Origin: JBMOUD01 sp049319665
Lineage (GTDB): Bacteria > Pseudomonadota > Gammaproteobacteria > Enterobacterales > Enterobacteriaceae
NCBI RefSeq assembly: GCF_049319665.1
Contig: NZ_JBMOUD010000001.1
Location: 124,001 to 188,000, forward strand
Direction: 5' to 3'
Length of the DNA: 64,000 bases
Shown: positions 28,233 through 37,193 of the stretch, piece after piece
Layout of the letters: each line of letters opens with the position of its first letter
Position numbering within the stretch: position 1 is the first letter of the stretch
Position numbers and translations under genes: made by a program
The notes under the pieces: model-generated
What the model was told of the DNA's origin: nothing
The model's input: only the letters and a program-made list of their open reading frames with translations
The model's database searches: none

Positions 28233-30002
28233 TTATTGCTCACTTCTCTCTTGTCGAGTTAGCGTCACCGCTTTGTCAGATGAAGAAATCGTCGATGGCG
28301 GTGTTTCTGGTATCAGTGCATCAGGGGATATGTTCAGGTGGTTCAATACTTGTCCCATGATTTTTCCGAATATCGGGCCTGCAACAGTACCACCAAAATG
28401 TCGGCCTGCTTTCGGGTTATTAACCATCACGACCAATGCAACTCGCGGGTTGCTTGCTGGGGCAACGCCTGCCGTGTAGTTGATATAGCCGCCATCATAT
28501 TTACCGCTGGTACCCATTTTCTCCGCTGTCCCGGTTTTTATCGCTAATCGATAACCGGGTACTGCCGCTGGAACACCACTGCCGCCCGGTAATGCGTCAC
28601 TTTCCATCATATGTACCACTGTCTTGACCACATCTTGTGGCATGACGCGTGTGCCTATTACTGGCGGGGTAACTTTAGTGATCGATAATGGACGATAGAC
28701 GCCTAATGCGCCAATGGTGGCGTATTCGCGGGCAATTTGCAGCGGCGTTACGCGTAATCCATAGCCGAAAGCAAAGGTTGCCCGTTCGATATCAGCCCAA
28801 CGCTGACGATGTAGGGGGAAGTAACCACTGCTCTCACCACCAATGCCTAGATCAGTTGGCCTGCCTAAACCGAAAGCACGGTATTGATCGACTAATACTT
28901 GTGCAGGCATCGCTAGTGCAATATGTGATACGCCAATGTCACTGGATTTTTGCAACACTCCAGTGATGGTTAAAGCCGGGTAGTGGCCAACGTCGCGGAT
29001 CAAGTGGCCATTAACGACATAAGGTCGGGTATCGAGTACAGAATCGGGGCGAATCAAATGGCGAGATAAACCGGCCATTACCACCAGCGGTTTCACTGTA
29101 GAACCAGGCTCAAAGCTGTCACTCACGGCAACATTGCGCATATCGCCAATTGCTGTACCCGCGTAATTGTTCGGGTTAAACGATGGATAAGATGCCATTC
29201 CGAGAATTTCACCGGTGTTAACATCAACCATCACCGCGGCACCAGAATCGGCCTGGTTATAAGTAACGCCATCACGTAAGGCTGAATACATCACGTATTG
29301 CACGAAGCTGTCGATACTCAGATTAACCGTGGGTGGCTGCTGTGGTGGGATATCTTTGAGAATACCGATAACATTGCCAGCACCATCTTGACGGAACTCA
29401 CGTAACCCCGGTTTACCTTCAAGCAGAGTATTGAACCCGCGCTCTAACCCGGTTAATCCTTCATTATCGGTACCCACGATACCAACCAGATTGGCTGCAG
29501 CCTCGCTCATTGGATAATAACGGCTGTCATCATGTTGGCTGCTGATACCCCCCAAATGCAATTGGGCAATATCCTTGGCAATGCCATATTCGATTTTGCG
29601 GCCAATAAAAATAAAACGCTTGGTTGGATCACTGGTGATCATTTGTTGCAATTGCGGCAACGGCATTTGCAACGCTGACGCCAGGTATTGCCATTTTGGG
29701 CTGTTCAGATCGCTGTGCAATTGGGCAATACGGAATGGGTCGGCAATAATATCGCGGGAGGGCACACTCAAAGCCAGCGGGTGGCCGTTACGATCGACAA
29801 TAGTGCCTCGGCTCGCTGGGATGATTGTCGTACGTAGCGAACGTGAGTCAGCTTGTTTTTCCAACATTGGACGATTGAGCAGCTGCAAGTAGCCTACGCG
29901 GCCAAGCAGCAGTGCCATACAACAAACAATACCGAGACAAATCAGTGCAAAGCGTTTGGTGTAAAAATGAGGTTGTGCGCTGGTTTTTTTTGAAGTCGGC
30001 AT
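28233..30002 (-). CDS. Second FtsI-type class B penicillin-binding protein (PBP3 paralogue)
   Basis: Peptidoglycan transpeptidase of 589 aa, anchored by one N-terminal helix (FALICLGIVCCMALLLG, ~18-34). The dimerisation/pedestal region starts at RTTIIPASRGTIVDRNG. Catalytic motifs are Ser301-Thr-Val-Lys304 (SxxK), Ser353-Ser-Asp355 at the SxN position, and Lys489-Thr-Gly491 (KTGTAEK). Length and spacing match E. coli FtsI (S307, SSN 359-361, KTG 494-496). The Asp in place of Asn in the second motif is unusual. It is outside the mra/dcw cluster and alone in its operon, so it is a paralogue such as Salmonella PBP3SAL, which works at acidic pH; that parallel is an inference. Confidence 0.9.
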   Translation of the reverse strand: MPTSKKTSAQPHFYTKRFALICLGIVCCMALLLGRVGYLQLLNRPMLEKQADSRSLRTTIIPASRGTIVDRNGHPLALSVPSRDIIADPFRIAQLHSDLNSPKWQYLASALQMPLPQLQQMITSDPTKRFIFIGRKIEYGIAKDIAQLHLGGISSQHDDSRYYPMSEAAANLVGIVGTDNEGLTGLERGFNTLLEGKPGLREFRQDGAGNVIGILKDIPPQQPPTVNLSIDSFVQYVMYSALRDGVTYNQADSGAAVMVDVNTGEILGMASYPSFNPNNYAGTAIGDMRNVAVSDSFEPGSTVKPLVVMAGLSRHLIRPDSVLDTRPYVVNGHLIRDVGHYPALTITGVLQKSSDIGVSHIALAMPAQVLVDQYRAFGLGRPTDLGIGGESSGYFPLHRQRWADIERATFAFGYGLRVTPLQIAREYATIGALGVYRPLSITKVTPPVIGTRVMPQDVVKTVVHMMESDALPGGSGVPAAVPGYRLAIKTGTAEKMGTSGKYDGGYINYTAGVAPASNPRVALVVMVNNPKAGRHFGGTVAGPIFGKIMGQVLNHLNISPDALIPETPPSTISSSDKAVTLTRQERSEQ

Positions 30003-30219
30003 GAATGGTTTCGCAAGGTCATGAGCAGTTTGGTACTGAAAACAATGAAAAATAGCTTCTAGGTTATTGTTTCATCATTATGATTGATAATGAATTCTAT
30101 CGTTATATCTATCTTATAATAAGCGACTGAAGGCATTTGTTTATTTCGATTGCTCTTTGTAAGTAAATACAACATAAAGTGAGGGCGGGAAGAGGTGTGG
30201 GCGATATTTTCGGCATCCG

Positions 30220-30241
30220 CAGCCCTGAAGCATCAGGGCTG
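30220..30241 (-). terminator. Hairpin after the DinI-family gene
   Basis: A perfect 9-bp stem cagccctga/tcagggctg lies 9 bases past the stop codon. It has no T run, so termination may be partial. Confidence 0.4.
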
Positions 30242-30249
30242 AGAAAAGA

Positions 30250-30513
30250 TTACTCTGCTGATAACCATTCATCAGCTTCATCAAACATTTCTTCAAGCAT
30301 TTGGTTTAATTGAGACTTTTCTTGCTTGCTTGCACCTGGTGCGCTAAGGCCATTCGCCTGCATTGGTTTAACTTTAATTTCAGCCTCAGGAAACATGCGA
30401 TGTACTCGCTTAGTTAACTCTGCGGTAATCTTCTCGAAAGCATCAGGGATTGCCGCCACATTTCGTTTATCGTAAATCAGTTCTACCCGCATCGCCACGT
30501 TCACTTGCTCCAT
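30250..30513 (-). CDS. DinI-family SOS-response protein
   Basis: A small protein (~80-87 aa) similar to DinI, which binds RecA filaments and modulates the SOS response. Conserved features are MRVELIYDKRN at the start, the AELTKRVHRMFPEAEIKVK segment, NGLSAPGASKQEK and the acidic C-terminal helix LEEMFDEADEWLSAE that mimics DNA. Three in-frame starts exist: ATG 30513, GTG 30498 (GGAG 9 bases upstream) and ATG 30492, which matches the usual DinI start. A LexA-like box lies at 30528-30543. It could be a DinI paralogue, so no symbol is given. Confidence 0.82.
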   Translation of the reverse strand: MEQVNVAMRVELIYDKRNVAAIPDAFEKITAELTKRVHRMFPEAEIKVKPMQANGLSAPGASKQEKSQLNQMLEEMFDEADEWLSAE

Positions 30514-30527
30514 CTTTGAATAAATAG

Positions 30528-30543
30528 CTGGTTGAATATACAG
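30528..30543 (-). promoter_or_regulatory. LexA-like SOS box
   Basis: On the minus strand it reads CTGTATATTCAACCAG, a CTGT-N8-ACAG palindrome with one mismatch. It lies 15 bases upstream of the first possible start of the DinI-family gene, consistent with SOS control. Confidence 0.65.
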
Positions 30544-30801
30544 TGAATGGCGGGCTGAGCCAAGGAGTTTATCGCTACAGCAAATTGGGGATTTCGCGCT
30601 GTCTGGTGGTCATCTCTCAGTAACGTCTGCAAACTCATCAAGAACTGTCATGTTTTAAGCCTTAGATATATTGACTGTCCTTAGCGACGTTAGGGGAGGC
30701 ATCAGATTGATAATCCACCCTAAATCCTATTGTTAAACCCATAAAATCAACTACCTTCAACACTATATGCTGAGTTTTTATCAACTGTGATGGAGATTAT
30801 T

Positions 30802-30960
30802 ATGGGATTTTGGCGAGTTGTTATTACTATTTTGATTCCGCCATTAGGCGTGCTGATTGGCAACGGACTGGGATGGGCATTTATCATTAACATCGTTCTG
30901 ACATTGTGCGGTTATTTGCCTGGTTTGATTCACGGTTTTTGGGTGCAGACAAAAAAATAA
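30802..30960 (+). CDS. yqaE: YqaE/Pmp3-family small membrane protein
   Basis: A 52-aa hydrophobic protein with two membrane helices, almost the same as E. coli YqaE. It starts MGFWRVVITILIPPLGVLI and ends YLPGLIHGFWVQTKK. The Pmp3 family signature (PPLGVxxGxGxGWAFIIN) is intact. Yeast Pmp3 affects membrane potential and cation tolerance; the bacterial role is not well defined. The ATG has a GGAG ribosome site 6 bases upstream. It stands alone between oppositely oriented genes. Confidence 0.9.
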   Translation: MGFWRVVITILIPPLGVLIGNGLGWAFIINIVLTLCGYLPGLIHGFWVQTKK

Positions 30961-30967
30961 AGGTTAT

Positions 30968-31000
30968 GTATTGTCCGGTATGAAATATGCCGGACAATAC
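30968..31000 (+). terminator. Inverted repeat after yqaE
   Basis: Eleven-base arms gtattgtccgg/ccggacaatac lie just past the yqaE stop. There is no T run, so it may be a stabilising mRNA end or a weak terminator. Confidence 0.45.
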
Positions 31001-31054
31001 AACCTGGCGGTAATGAGGTTATCTAACCACGGTTATTCCAGTACATGCGCGGTA

Positions 31055-31864
31055 TTATTTTGCCGTTGCTGGAGTAACTGGCTCTGTTGTAGCTTGCCCT
31101 GTTGCAGTTTTCCCTGTTAAAGAGAGTGTCGCCGTAGTTTGCGAGGGAAGTTTTTTGCCAATCTCCAATTTAGCTTTAGCGAGTTCATCCATAAAGCCGC
31201 TATCAGCATGCAGGCGCGCAACTTCTGCTGCGCCAACTAAATATCCTGCATTAACATCACTTTTCCAATGAGCACCACAAATAACGCGACTTTGACCAAA
31301 ATCATAGCCACGTTTTAGCAGTTCATTTTGTCGATCGGGACGAATTTCACTAAGAACGAGTACGGTTGACCAGCCAATCGCGGTATGTCCTGAAGGATAA
31401 GAACCATTTTTACGTAAGGCGGCTTCTTCTTTAGGCAAACATGTTGGCGTATTGAAGACCATAAACGGTCTCTGGCGCATGTAATGTTCTTTAGCTAATT
31501 TTGATGCTAAATCACCGCTGTCTTCACGCAACTTCTTCAATATATCGTAGGTAATCGGGGTGTTTTCAGGTGTGATATCTATACCAAAAGCTTGCGAAAA
31601 AGGTTTACCTATATTTGCATCGGAGAGGTCAGCATCGCTTGCTGCCAATTTCCATCGTGCACTGCCTTTCAACTTATAGCCTTGATGATAAGCCTCTTTA
31701 TCAAGCTTAAAGGCCTCACTTTTTGCTGCTGGCGGCGATGGGAGATAGCTCAGACTATCAGGTGTTTGATCTAGTCGTAAAAAGGAGTCATCTGCCAGCG
31801 CTGAACATACTACGCATTGTGCGATTACAGCTGCACAGAATATTAAGCGTTTTTTCAATATCAT
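31055..31864 (-). CDS. Class A non-specific acid phosphatase (PhoN/PhoC-like)
   Basis: Secreted periplasmic phosphatase of 269 aa in the PAP2 superfamily, releasing phosphate from diverse organic phosphomonoesters. A signal peptide (MILKKRLIFCAAVIAQ...) is cut after SALA. The three-part class A motif is complete: KEHYMRQRP, then YPSGHTA, then SRVICGAHWKSD with the catalytic His and Asp. A Thr/Ala-rich C-terminal extension (TATGQATTEPVTPATAK) is unusual for the family. It is a single-gene unit with an AT-rich upstream region, where I could not identify a PhoP box with confidence. Confidence 0.9.
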   Translation of the reverse strand: MILKKRLIFCAAVIAQCVVCSALADDSFLRLDQTPDSLSYLPSPPAAKSEAFKLDKEAYHQGYKLKGSARWKLAASDADLSDANIGKPFSQAFGIDITPENTPITYDILKKLREDSGDLASKLAKEHYMRQRPFMVFNTPTCLPKEEAALRKNGSYPSGHTAIGWSTVLVLSEIRPDRQNELLKRGYDFGQSRVICGAHWKSDVNAGYLVGAAEVARLHADSGFMDELAKAKLEIGKKLPSQTTATLSLTGKTATGQATTEPVTPATAK

Positions 31865-32179
31865 TTTTAAATGTCCTTATTATTTAACAAATTATTAAAG
31901 TAAATTCCTAAAAAATGTTCTTAAAAATGAGATTGTAAGGGTATATATTATTCTTTCTATTATATGTGTTGGATGTCACAGATAATAACTCCGTGAGTAA
32001 ATATATCCTATGAAAATGGATTTAATCCTATTTACAAAGCGTTTGGGTATTTTATATAAGATGGGGGTAATTTGTGATGTGATTAAATAGATGGCTTGCC
32101 ATTTAATAAAAAATAGTGGGATACTCTTCGCCGTATTGTTATACGGTTTTTATATAGAGTATCCGCCGATATAATTTAA
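31865..32179. other. AT-rich intergenic region with a nested palindrome
   Basis: No gene is seen. The right-hand flank of the phosphatase gene here should hold its promoter. The main structured element is the nested palindrome at 32119-32164. Confidence 0.5.
32119..32164. repeat. Nested palindrome (outer and inner hairpins)
   Basis: Outer arms ggatactct/agagtatcc enclose an inner hairpin ccgtat/atacgg followed by TTTTT on the plus strand. It lies just past the stop of the glycosyltransferase gene. It may be the terminator of that gene (outer stem) or a cruciform; the inner hairpin by itself looks like a plus-strand terminator although no plus-strand gene precedes it. Confidence 0.55.
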
Positions 32180-32938
32180 TTAGTATTTATACCAAGCTTT
32201 GAAGTATTTTAAAAAACTATAAAGAGTGGCATAAAGCCCGGTAACGGCACCGACTTTACCTTCTTTCCACGCTCCGCTGAAGACATACCATTTCCAGAAT
32301 GCGCCGAATGCACTAACAACTCCTCGGCTAATGGATGGTCGGATTTTTCGATGCTCAACCAACCTGGATGTATAAACGTTTAATTTGCCAAACACTTCAT
32401 GAAGTGAATAGAACGTATCGTGTCTGACTTTGCCAGGAAGGATTTCACTGGTTGAAAAACCTTCGGCAGCATCATCAACGGGTGCATCGTTAAATTGGAC
32501 ATTATTTCTATTAAACAGTCGGATAGGGTAATCAGGAGATGAAACTGGATAGATGGTTCTGACGGGTTTATTTAACACATACCAATGGCGAGGGATTCGA
32601 AAAGCATTGCTGGTTTGTGGAGTGCCATTTTGTTTGAGATCGGCAATGGCCGCCACCATCTCATCACCCATAATTTCATCACTATCCATGCATAGCACCC
32701 ATTCATTATTGGCTTGAGAGATAGCAAAATTCATCTGCTGCCCGTGCGTAGCAAAAGGGTGATAAATTGGCGTTATCCCGAATTCTGCACAAATAGACAG
32801 TGTTGCATCTGTGCTTCCAGAGTCGATAACGACAAACTCATCGGCAATATGAGTAAGTGGGGGAAGCACTTCTCTTAACAAACGCGCTGAGTTGAAAGTG
32901 AGAAGGCAAATGCTGATCTTAAACATAGCGAAGTCCAT
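32180..32938 (-). CDS. Family 2 glycosyltransferase (WaaE/KdtX-like)
   Basis: A 252-aa cytoplasmic GT-A fold glycosyltransferase. The start FKISICLLTFNSARLLREV leads into VVIDSGSTDAT, and the metal/nucleotide site is CMDSDEIMGDE. The later AFRIPRHWYVLNKPV and KVRHDTFYSLHEV segments resemble WaaE/KdtX enzymes that add glucose to LPS inner-core heptose. A second in-frame ATG at 32926 directly before FKIS is equally possible; neither has a good ribosome site. It is not next to waaA/coaD, where waaE usually lies, so it may be a paralogue acting on another LPS or surface glycan. Confidence 0.82.
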   Translation of the reverse strand: MDFAMFKISICLLTFNSARLLREVLPPLTHIADEFVVIDSGSTDATLSICAEFGITPIYHPFATHGQQMNFAISQANNEWVLCMDSDEIMGDEMVAAIADLKQNGTPQTSNAFRIPRHWYVLNKPVRTIYPVSSPDYPIRLFNRNNVQFNDAPVDDAAEGFSTSEILPGKVRHDTFYSLHEVFGKLNVYTSRLVEHRKIRPSISRGVVSAFGAFWKWYVFSGAWKEGKVGAVTGLYATLYSFLKYFKAWYKY

Positions 32939-33652
32939 AACTGAATGAGACGTAATAAGATTTATTTTCTAGACACGGTAGAACCTGAATAACTGAAAGT
33001 ACTAGCAGATTTTTAAATGTCACACATTGATTGCGTTGCTAATAGTTAGCAGGCTATCATGACCTAAAAGAACATAGCTGTCTATAATTAATACGGGTTA
33101 AACATAAGGGTATTTATCTGTGCTCGCTTACCCGAATCACTTAACTCCAGTGCGCTCATCGGGATGTAAATGATCCCGAGTGAAGACATATCTCATCGTT
33201 AATAAGTTATATGCATTTTCTCTATGTGTAGGATATTGTTTTTTAGCTATTTTATCGTTCAGTTCTTGGTAAGAAAATTATCAATAGTTGTAATAGACTG
33301 AAACCGCCCGCAGATGCAGGCTGTGTTTTTTAGATGGCATGGGGGCTAAATCATTAAAGTTAAGTATCTCAAGATTATTATTGTTCACTTTAATGTAAGG
33401 AGTGCTGTTTTGATCGGAGGGATAATAGCAGGGTGAAGATAGTTTGGGTTCATTGATGACCGGCCATTGTAAAAAGATAGTGAGAAAATCTAATCTTAAT
33501 ATTAATCCTATTGTTTATAACAATATATTCTCATTGGAATGAAATATATTTTAGAGACTATGAGTACAGAAAATCAGCAAGCTGACATTGATATAAAGAT
33601 ATGATGGTTACGATATAAAGAAAAATGCTGTTAAACAAATTATTGGGCATTT
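32939..33652. other. Long AT-rich intergenic region with an ERIC-like fragment
   Basis: No protein gene is seen in ~710 bases. A partial ERIC-like sequence lies at 33113-33185. At about 33306-33330 on the plus strand, gcccgca-ga-tgcaggc followed by a T run looks like a weak terminator with no gene before it, so a small RNA cannot be excluded. The rest is AT-rich. Confidence 0.45.
33113..33185. repeat. Partial ERIC-like fragment
   Basis: Contains gctcgcttacccgaatcactta and a later gctcatcgggat, which match internal parts of the ERIC-like element at 49346-49546. The ends are missing. Confidence 0.4.
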
Positions 33653-33729
33653 TGGTCGGCATGAGAGGATTTGAACCTCCGACCCCCGACACCCCATGAC
33701 GGTGCGCTACCAAGCTGCGCTACATGCCG
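33653..33729 (-). tRNA. proL: tRNA-Pro(GGG)
   Basis: The minus strand folds as a 77-base tRNA with encoded CCA. The acceptor arms are CGGCATG/CATGCCG, the D arm GCGC-AGCTTGGTA-GCGC, and the T arm GGAGG-TTCAAAT-CCTCT. The anticodon is GGG (33695-33693). It closely matches E. coli proL, which is also next to yejM. Confidence 0.95.
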
Positions 33730-33848
33730 ATACAGGTAATAGTCTACTAAACTCTATTTTGAAATCAATATACCGCTAGTGCGATGGTGGTGATTTTATA
33801 TAGCAGGGGGAGAATACAGTTGCCGGGTTATGAGCAACTGTATTATTT

Positions 33849-35606
33849 CTAGTTAGCAACAAAGCGTTTTTGATCGGTCAGGACTTGTAACAGCAGACCC
33901 AGCTCTGGTTTTTGATCGTTCAGTCTATGTCCTATCTTGTTGTAGGCATGGTATTCACCATTATTCTCCAACTGAATCGTTTGGGTTGGCGTAGTTATCA
34001 CTAGTGAGCCATCGTTGCTACTAGTCACCCAGTTATGTCGACGACGAGCGGAGAATAAATCCTCCCCTTGTGAATAGTCCGCAGGCGCTGTACTTACGTG
34101 CAATAAACGCTGCATCAACGTCGTCATGACATCTTCGTGCGATGTCAGCTTATTAATGGTTTGTGCTGGCGTGCCAGGCCAATGGATAATCAGCGGTACT
34201 TGTAACCTGTCGCGGCTCAATGCACTGGCATTGCTGTTGAAATTTATGCCTTGTGATGCCGTAATGATAACAACGGTTTTATCCAGTTCTCCACGCTCTT
34301 GTAGCGTTTGCAGTACGTTATTTATCTGCTGATCAACGCGTGATGCTGCTTGCTGATAGGTAGACTGTACAGAAGAACCCTTAGGTAATTTTTGTGCCAA
34401 GGCATCAGATGTCGCATCGAAGCTTAAATATGAGAACCATGGGCGATCGTTGCGCGCTTTTAGCCACAGCTGCCATTGCTGAGTGGTCTGTGCATCATCT
34501 TGTTGTACCGGTGCGGGTAGAGAGAAGTCGGATAACAAGGCTTGGCGATAAAGTCGACTATTAAATCCATCGGAAGCAAACAAGCCAAACTCGTAGTTTT
34601 GCTGTGTTAATGCGCTTATCAATGCTGACGGTTTACGTGAGTTAATCACCCCATCCAGGTAGGTCGGGGATATCCCATAAAATAGTCCAAACAGTCCGGT
34701 ATCATTCATATTTCCTGAACTGTAATGCTGCGCGAAGCTGACGTTTTGCGCAGCAAATGTTGCCAGCATCGGCATATCTTTTGCCGTTGTTGATGCATGC
34801 AGACCATCAACGACGATCATCAGTAAATTATAACCGCTGCCGCTATCGCGTACATTGATGCTATTTAGCGGATATTCAACCGACAGCGCTTCGGGATCGC
34901 CTTGCTCAATAAGCCGCTGTTTATAGGCTTGGGCGTCTAGTAACCCGTGTTTTTCCAGGAATTTACGCGCAGTCATTGGATAAGAAAGCGGTAGATTTGA
35001 GCGTTGCATAGTAATCGGGCGGTAGAAATTGGCATCAGCCCAGATGTACATCAGATGTGAGGCAACAAAGCAGCTAATAAATAGCGCAACGAGCGGTTTG
35101 GCAAAGTTACGGCGATTCAAGCTGCGTAGCTTTTGCCACGCCCAGGTACCAAATAGCATCTCAATGAGGAATATAACCGGAACGCAGATGAACATCAGTT
35201 GCCAATCGCGCGCCATTTCCCCCTCACCGGGATTGACCACCAGATCCCAAACAACTGGATTGATGTGCAAATGGAAACGAGTAAAGACCTCGGTATCGAC
35301 CAGCAACAAGGTGAGACCCATGGTTGCTAAAATGGCCGAAAGGAAACGCAATAACCGTTGTGACATCACGACAAAAGTCAGTGGAAACACAATCAGTAGA
35401 TAAGCGGCAAAACCGACAAAGCTAAAGTGCCCAAGCCAACTGACTAAGGCATATACCCTGCCTTCAAACGAGGAAGGCCAATCGGAGACAAATAGATAGC
35501 GACTGCCGAGTCCAAGACCAAGCAGGATATTAAACAGGGCGAACCAGTGGCCCCAGCTAATCATCTGGGAGACTTTTTCGCGATAGCGCTGGCTATTTGT
35601 CACCAT
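33849..35606 (-). CDS. yejM: Inner-membrane sulfatase-like protein YejM (PbgA), LPS homeostasis regulator
   Basis: A 585-aa protein with five N-terminal membrane helices (ending near residue 190) and a periplasmic alkaline-phosphatase-like domain starting near YNLLMIVVDGLHASTTAKDMP. In E. coli it binds lipid A and controls LpxC turnover via LapB, setting LPS supply. Length matches E. coli (586 aa). The catalytic Thr environment of true sulfatases is degenerate in the family, in line with a non-enzymatic sensor role. It is 24 bases downstream of yejL in the same operon. The tRNA-Pro gene follows. Confidence 0.95.
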   Translation of the reverse strand: MVTNSQRYREKVSQMISWGHWFALFNILLGLGLGSRYLFVSDWPSSFEGRVYALVSWLGHFSFVGFAAYLLIVFPLTFVVMSQRLLRFLSAILATMGLTLLLVDTEVFTRFHLHINPVVWDLVVNPGEGEMARDWQLMFICVPVIFLIEMLFGTWAWQKLRSLNRRNFAKPLVALFISCFVASHLMYIWADANFYRPITMQRSNLPLSYPMTARKFLEKHGLLDAQAYKQRLIEQGDPEALSVEYPLNSINVRDSGSGYNLLMIVVDGLHASTTAKDMPMLATFAAQNVSFAQHYSSGNMNDTGLFGLFYGISPTYLDGVINSRKPSALISALTQQNYEFGLFASDGFNSRLYRQALLSDFSLPAPVQQDDAQTTQQWQLWLKARNDRPWFSYLSFDATSDALAQKLPKGSSVQSTYQQAASRVDQQINNVLQTLQERGELDKTVVIITASQGINFNSNASALSRDRLQVPLIIHWPGTPAQTINKLTSHEDVMTTLMQRLLHVSTAPADYSQGEDLFSARRRHNWVTSSNDGSLVITTPTQTIQLENNGEYHAYNKIGHRLNDQKPELGLLLQVLTDQKRFVAN

Positions 35607-35630
35607 AAGGGAGTTTGGGTAATCAGTAGA

Positions 35631-35858
35631 TTAATGGGCTTTATCTTCTTTCACCGATGCTTGTAGCGCATCAGCAAATGAGCGGGCTAACATTTTACGT
35701 TGAGCCGGCGCGACGCTGGTATTGATAAGGTTAGTCACCATATTACCCAAAACCATCAAAGAAAGGTCATTGGGAGTGCGGTGTTTTTCCAGTACGTTAG
35801 CTAATTCTGACAGCAATTGCTCAACGTGTTCGTCACTGTAACGAGATGATTGTGGCAT
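35631..35858 (-). CDS. yejL: YejL, small conserved protein
   Basis: A 75-aa UPF0352 protein, starting MPQSSRYSDEHVEQLLSEL and containing VLGNMVTNLINTSVAPAQR, as in E. coli YejL of the same length. The function is unknown. It heads the yejL-yejM operon and is divergent from yejK. Confidence 0.93.
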   Translation of the reverse strand: MPQSSRYSDEHVEQLLSELANVLEKHRTPNDLSLMVLGNMVTNLINTSVAPAQRKMLARSFADALQASVKEDKAH

Positions 35859-36083
35859 AGATAAATGTGCTCAAAGCCTGACAAAGTCCAATATCTTAAC
35901 TTATCGTGGGATGACTTTCCGCATTTTTATAACGTTAAAAGTGTTCAGGCATCGATTGGACTTGTTTTGTACTGTTACAGCGCTGTACTCCACCCTTAGT
36001 CGGGGGTTAATAGTTGCAGCGGCAAGCCTTCAGTGTTTGAATACGCGCGCAAGGCCAACCGCCACCAAGACAGGAGAATAATC

Positions 36084-37094
36084 ATGAGTCTGGATATCGA
36101 GCAGATCGCTCTACACCAGTTGAATAAACGCGACGAGCAGACGCTGGATGTTGTGCTGCGCGATAGCCTTTTAACCCCCAATGCGGCGGTTGAAGAGATG
36201 ATGGCCGAATTACACCGGGTATACAGTGCCAAAAGCAAGGCTTATGGCTTGTTTAACGAAGGTAGTGAATTAGCCGACGCATTGCGTAATTGTCGTAAGG
36301 GCGAAGAGGATTTCCTGGGGTTCAGTCGCGCAGCGACCGGGCGTTTGCGTGATGAGTTGGCTAAATATCCTTTTGCCGAAGGCGGCGTTGTGCTTTTCTG
36401 CCACTACCGTTTTTTAGCGGTAGAATATTTATTGATTGCGGTGCTCAATAGCCGCAGCAGCATGCGTGTGAATGAAGAACTTGATGTCAGCAGCATTCAT
36501 TATCTGGATATTAATCATGCTGATATCGTTGCCCGTATCGATTTGACTGAATGGGAAACCAATCCAGAATCAACACGCTATCTGACTTTCTTAAAAGGAC
36601 GAGTAGGGCGTAAAGTTTCGGATTTCTTCATGGATTTCCTGGCAGCAAGCGAAGGTCTCGATACCAAAGCGCAGAACCGGGGACTATTACAGGCGGTTGA
36701 TGATTATTGTGCCGACGCGCAGTTAGATAAAAATGAGCGTCAGAATTATCGCCAGCAGGTTTACTCTTACTGTAACGAGCAACTGCAAGCGGGTGAAGAG
36801 ATCGCCTTACAAGGGCTATCTGACGAATTAGCCCCGCTTGGGGATAAAGATTTTAAACAGTTTTCGGCCGAGCAAGGTTATCAGTTGGAAGAGAGTTTCC
36901 CTGCGGATCGCGGAACATTGCGTCAGTTGACCAAGTTTGCTGGCAGTGGCGGGGGATTGAGCATTAATTTTGATGCGCTGTTAATGGGCGAGCGAATTTT
37001 CTGGGATCCTGCAACGGACACGCTGACTATTAAAGGCACGCCACCGAATTTACGCGATCAACTGATGCGTCGTACCGGCAGTGGAAACAGCTAA
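36084..37094 (+). CDS. yejK: Nucleoid-associated protein YejK (NdpA)
   Basis: A 336-aa nucleoid-associated protein. The start MSLDIEQIALHQLNKRDEQ at 36084 has a strong AGGAG site; an upstream in-frame start at 36033 has none. The body contains LLTPNAAVEEMMAELHRVY and the conserved C-terminal end FDALLMGERIFWDP. It binds DNA and is reported to interact with topoisomerases. It is divergent from yejL and is followed by a strong bidirectional terminator shared with rplY. Confidence 0.94.
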   Translation: MSLDIEQIALHQLNKRDEQTLDVVLRDSLLTPNAAVEEMMAELHRVYSAKSKAYGLFNEGSELADALRNCRKGEEDFLGFSRAATGRLRDELAKYPFAEGGVVLFCHYRFLAVEYLLIAVLNSRSSMRVNEELDVSSIHYLDINHADIVARIDLTEWETNPESTRYLTFLKGRVGRKVSDFFMDFLAASEGLDTKAQNRGLLQAVDDYCADAQLDKNERQNYRQQVYSYCNEQLQAGEEIALQGLSDELAPLGDKDFKQFSAEQGYQLEESFPADRGTLRQLTKFAGSGGGLSINFDALLMGERIFWDPATDTLTIKGTPPNLRDQLMRRTGSGNS

Positions 37095-37119
37095 ACGAAT
37101 TTCTTGAATCACAGCCAAT

Positions 37120-37147
37120 AAAAAACGCCGCAATTGCGGCGTTTTTT
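37120..37147. terminator. Bidirectional terminator between yejK and rplY
   Basis: Stem aaaaaacgccgc/gcggcgtttttt around aatt, with T runs on both strands. It serves the two convergent genes. Confidence 0.93.
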
Positions 37148-37193
37148 ATCACTCTCGCTTCGGCGTCCCGTAGCGTATCAATCTCGTTTGCGA

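Noticed and set aside
30003..30249. Fur-like sequence near 30085-30107 upstream of the FtsI-like gene
   Set aside because: Only a partial match (gataatgaattctatc) in AT-rich DNA, too weak to call.
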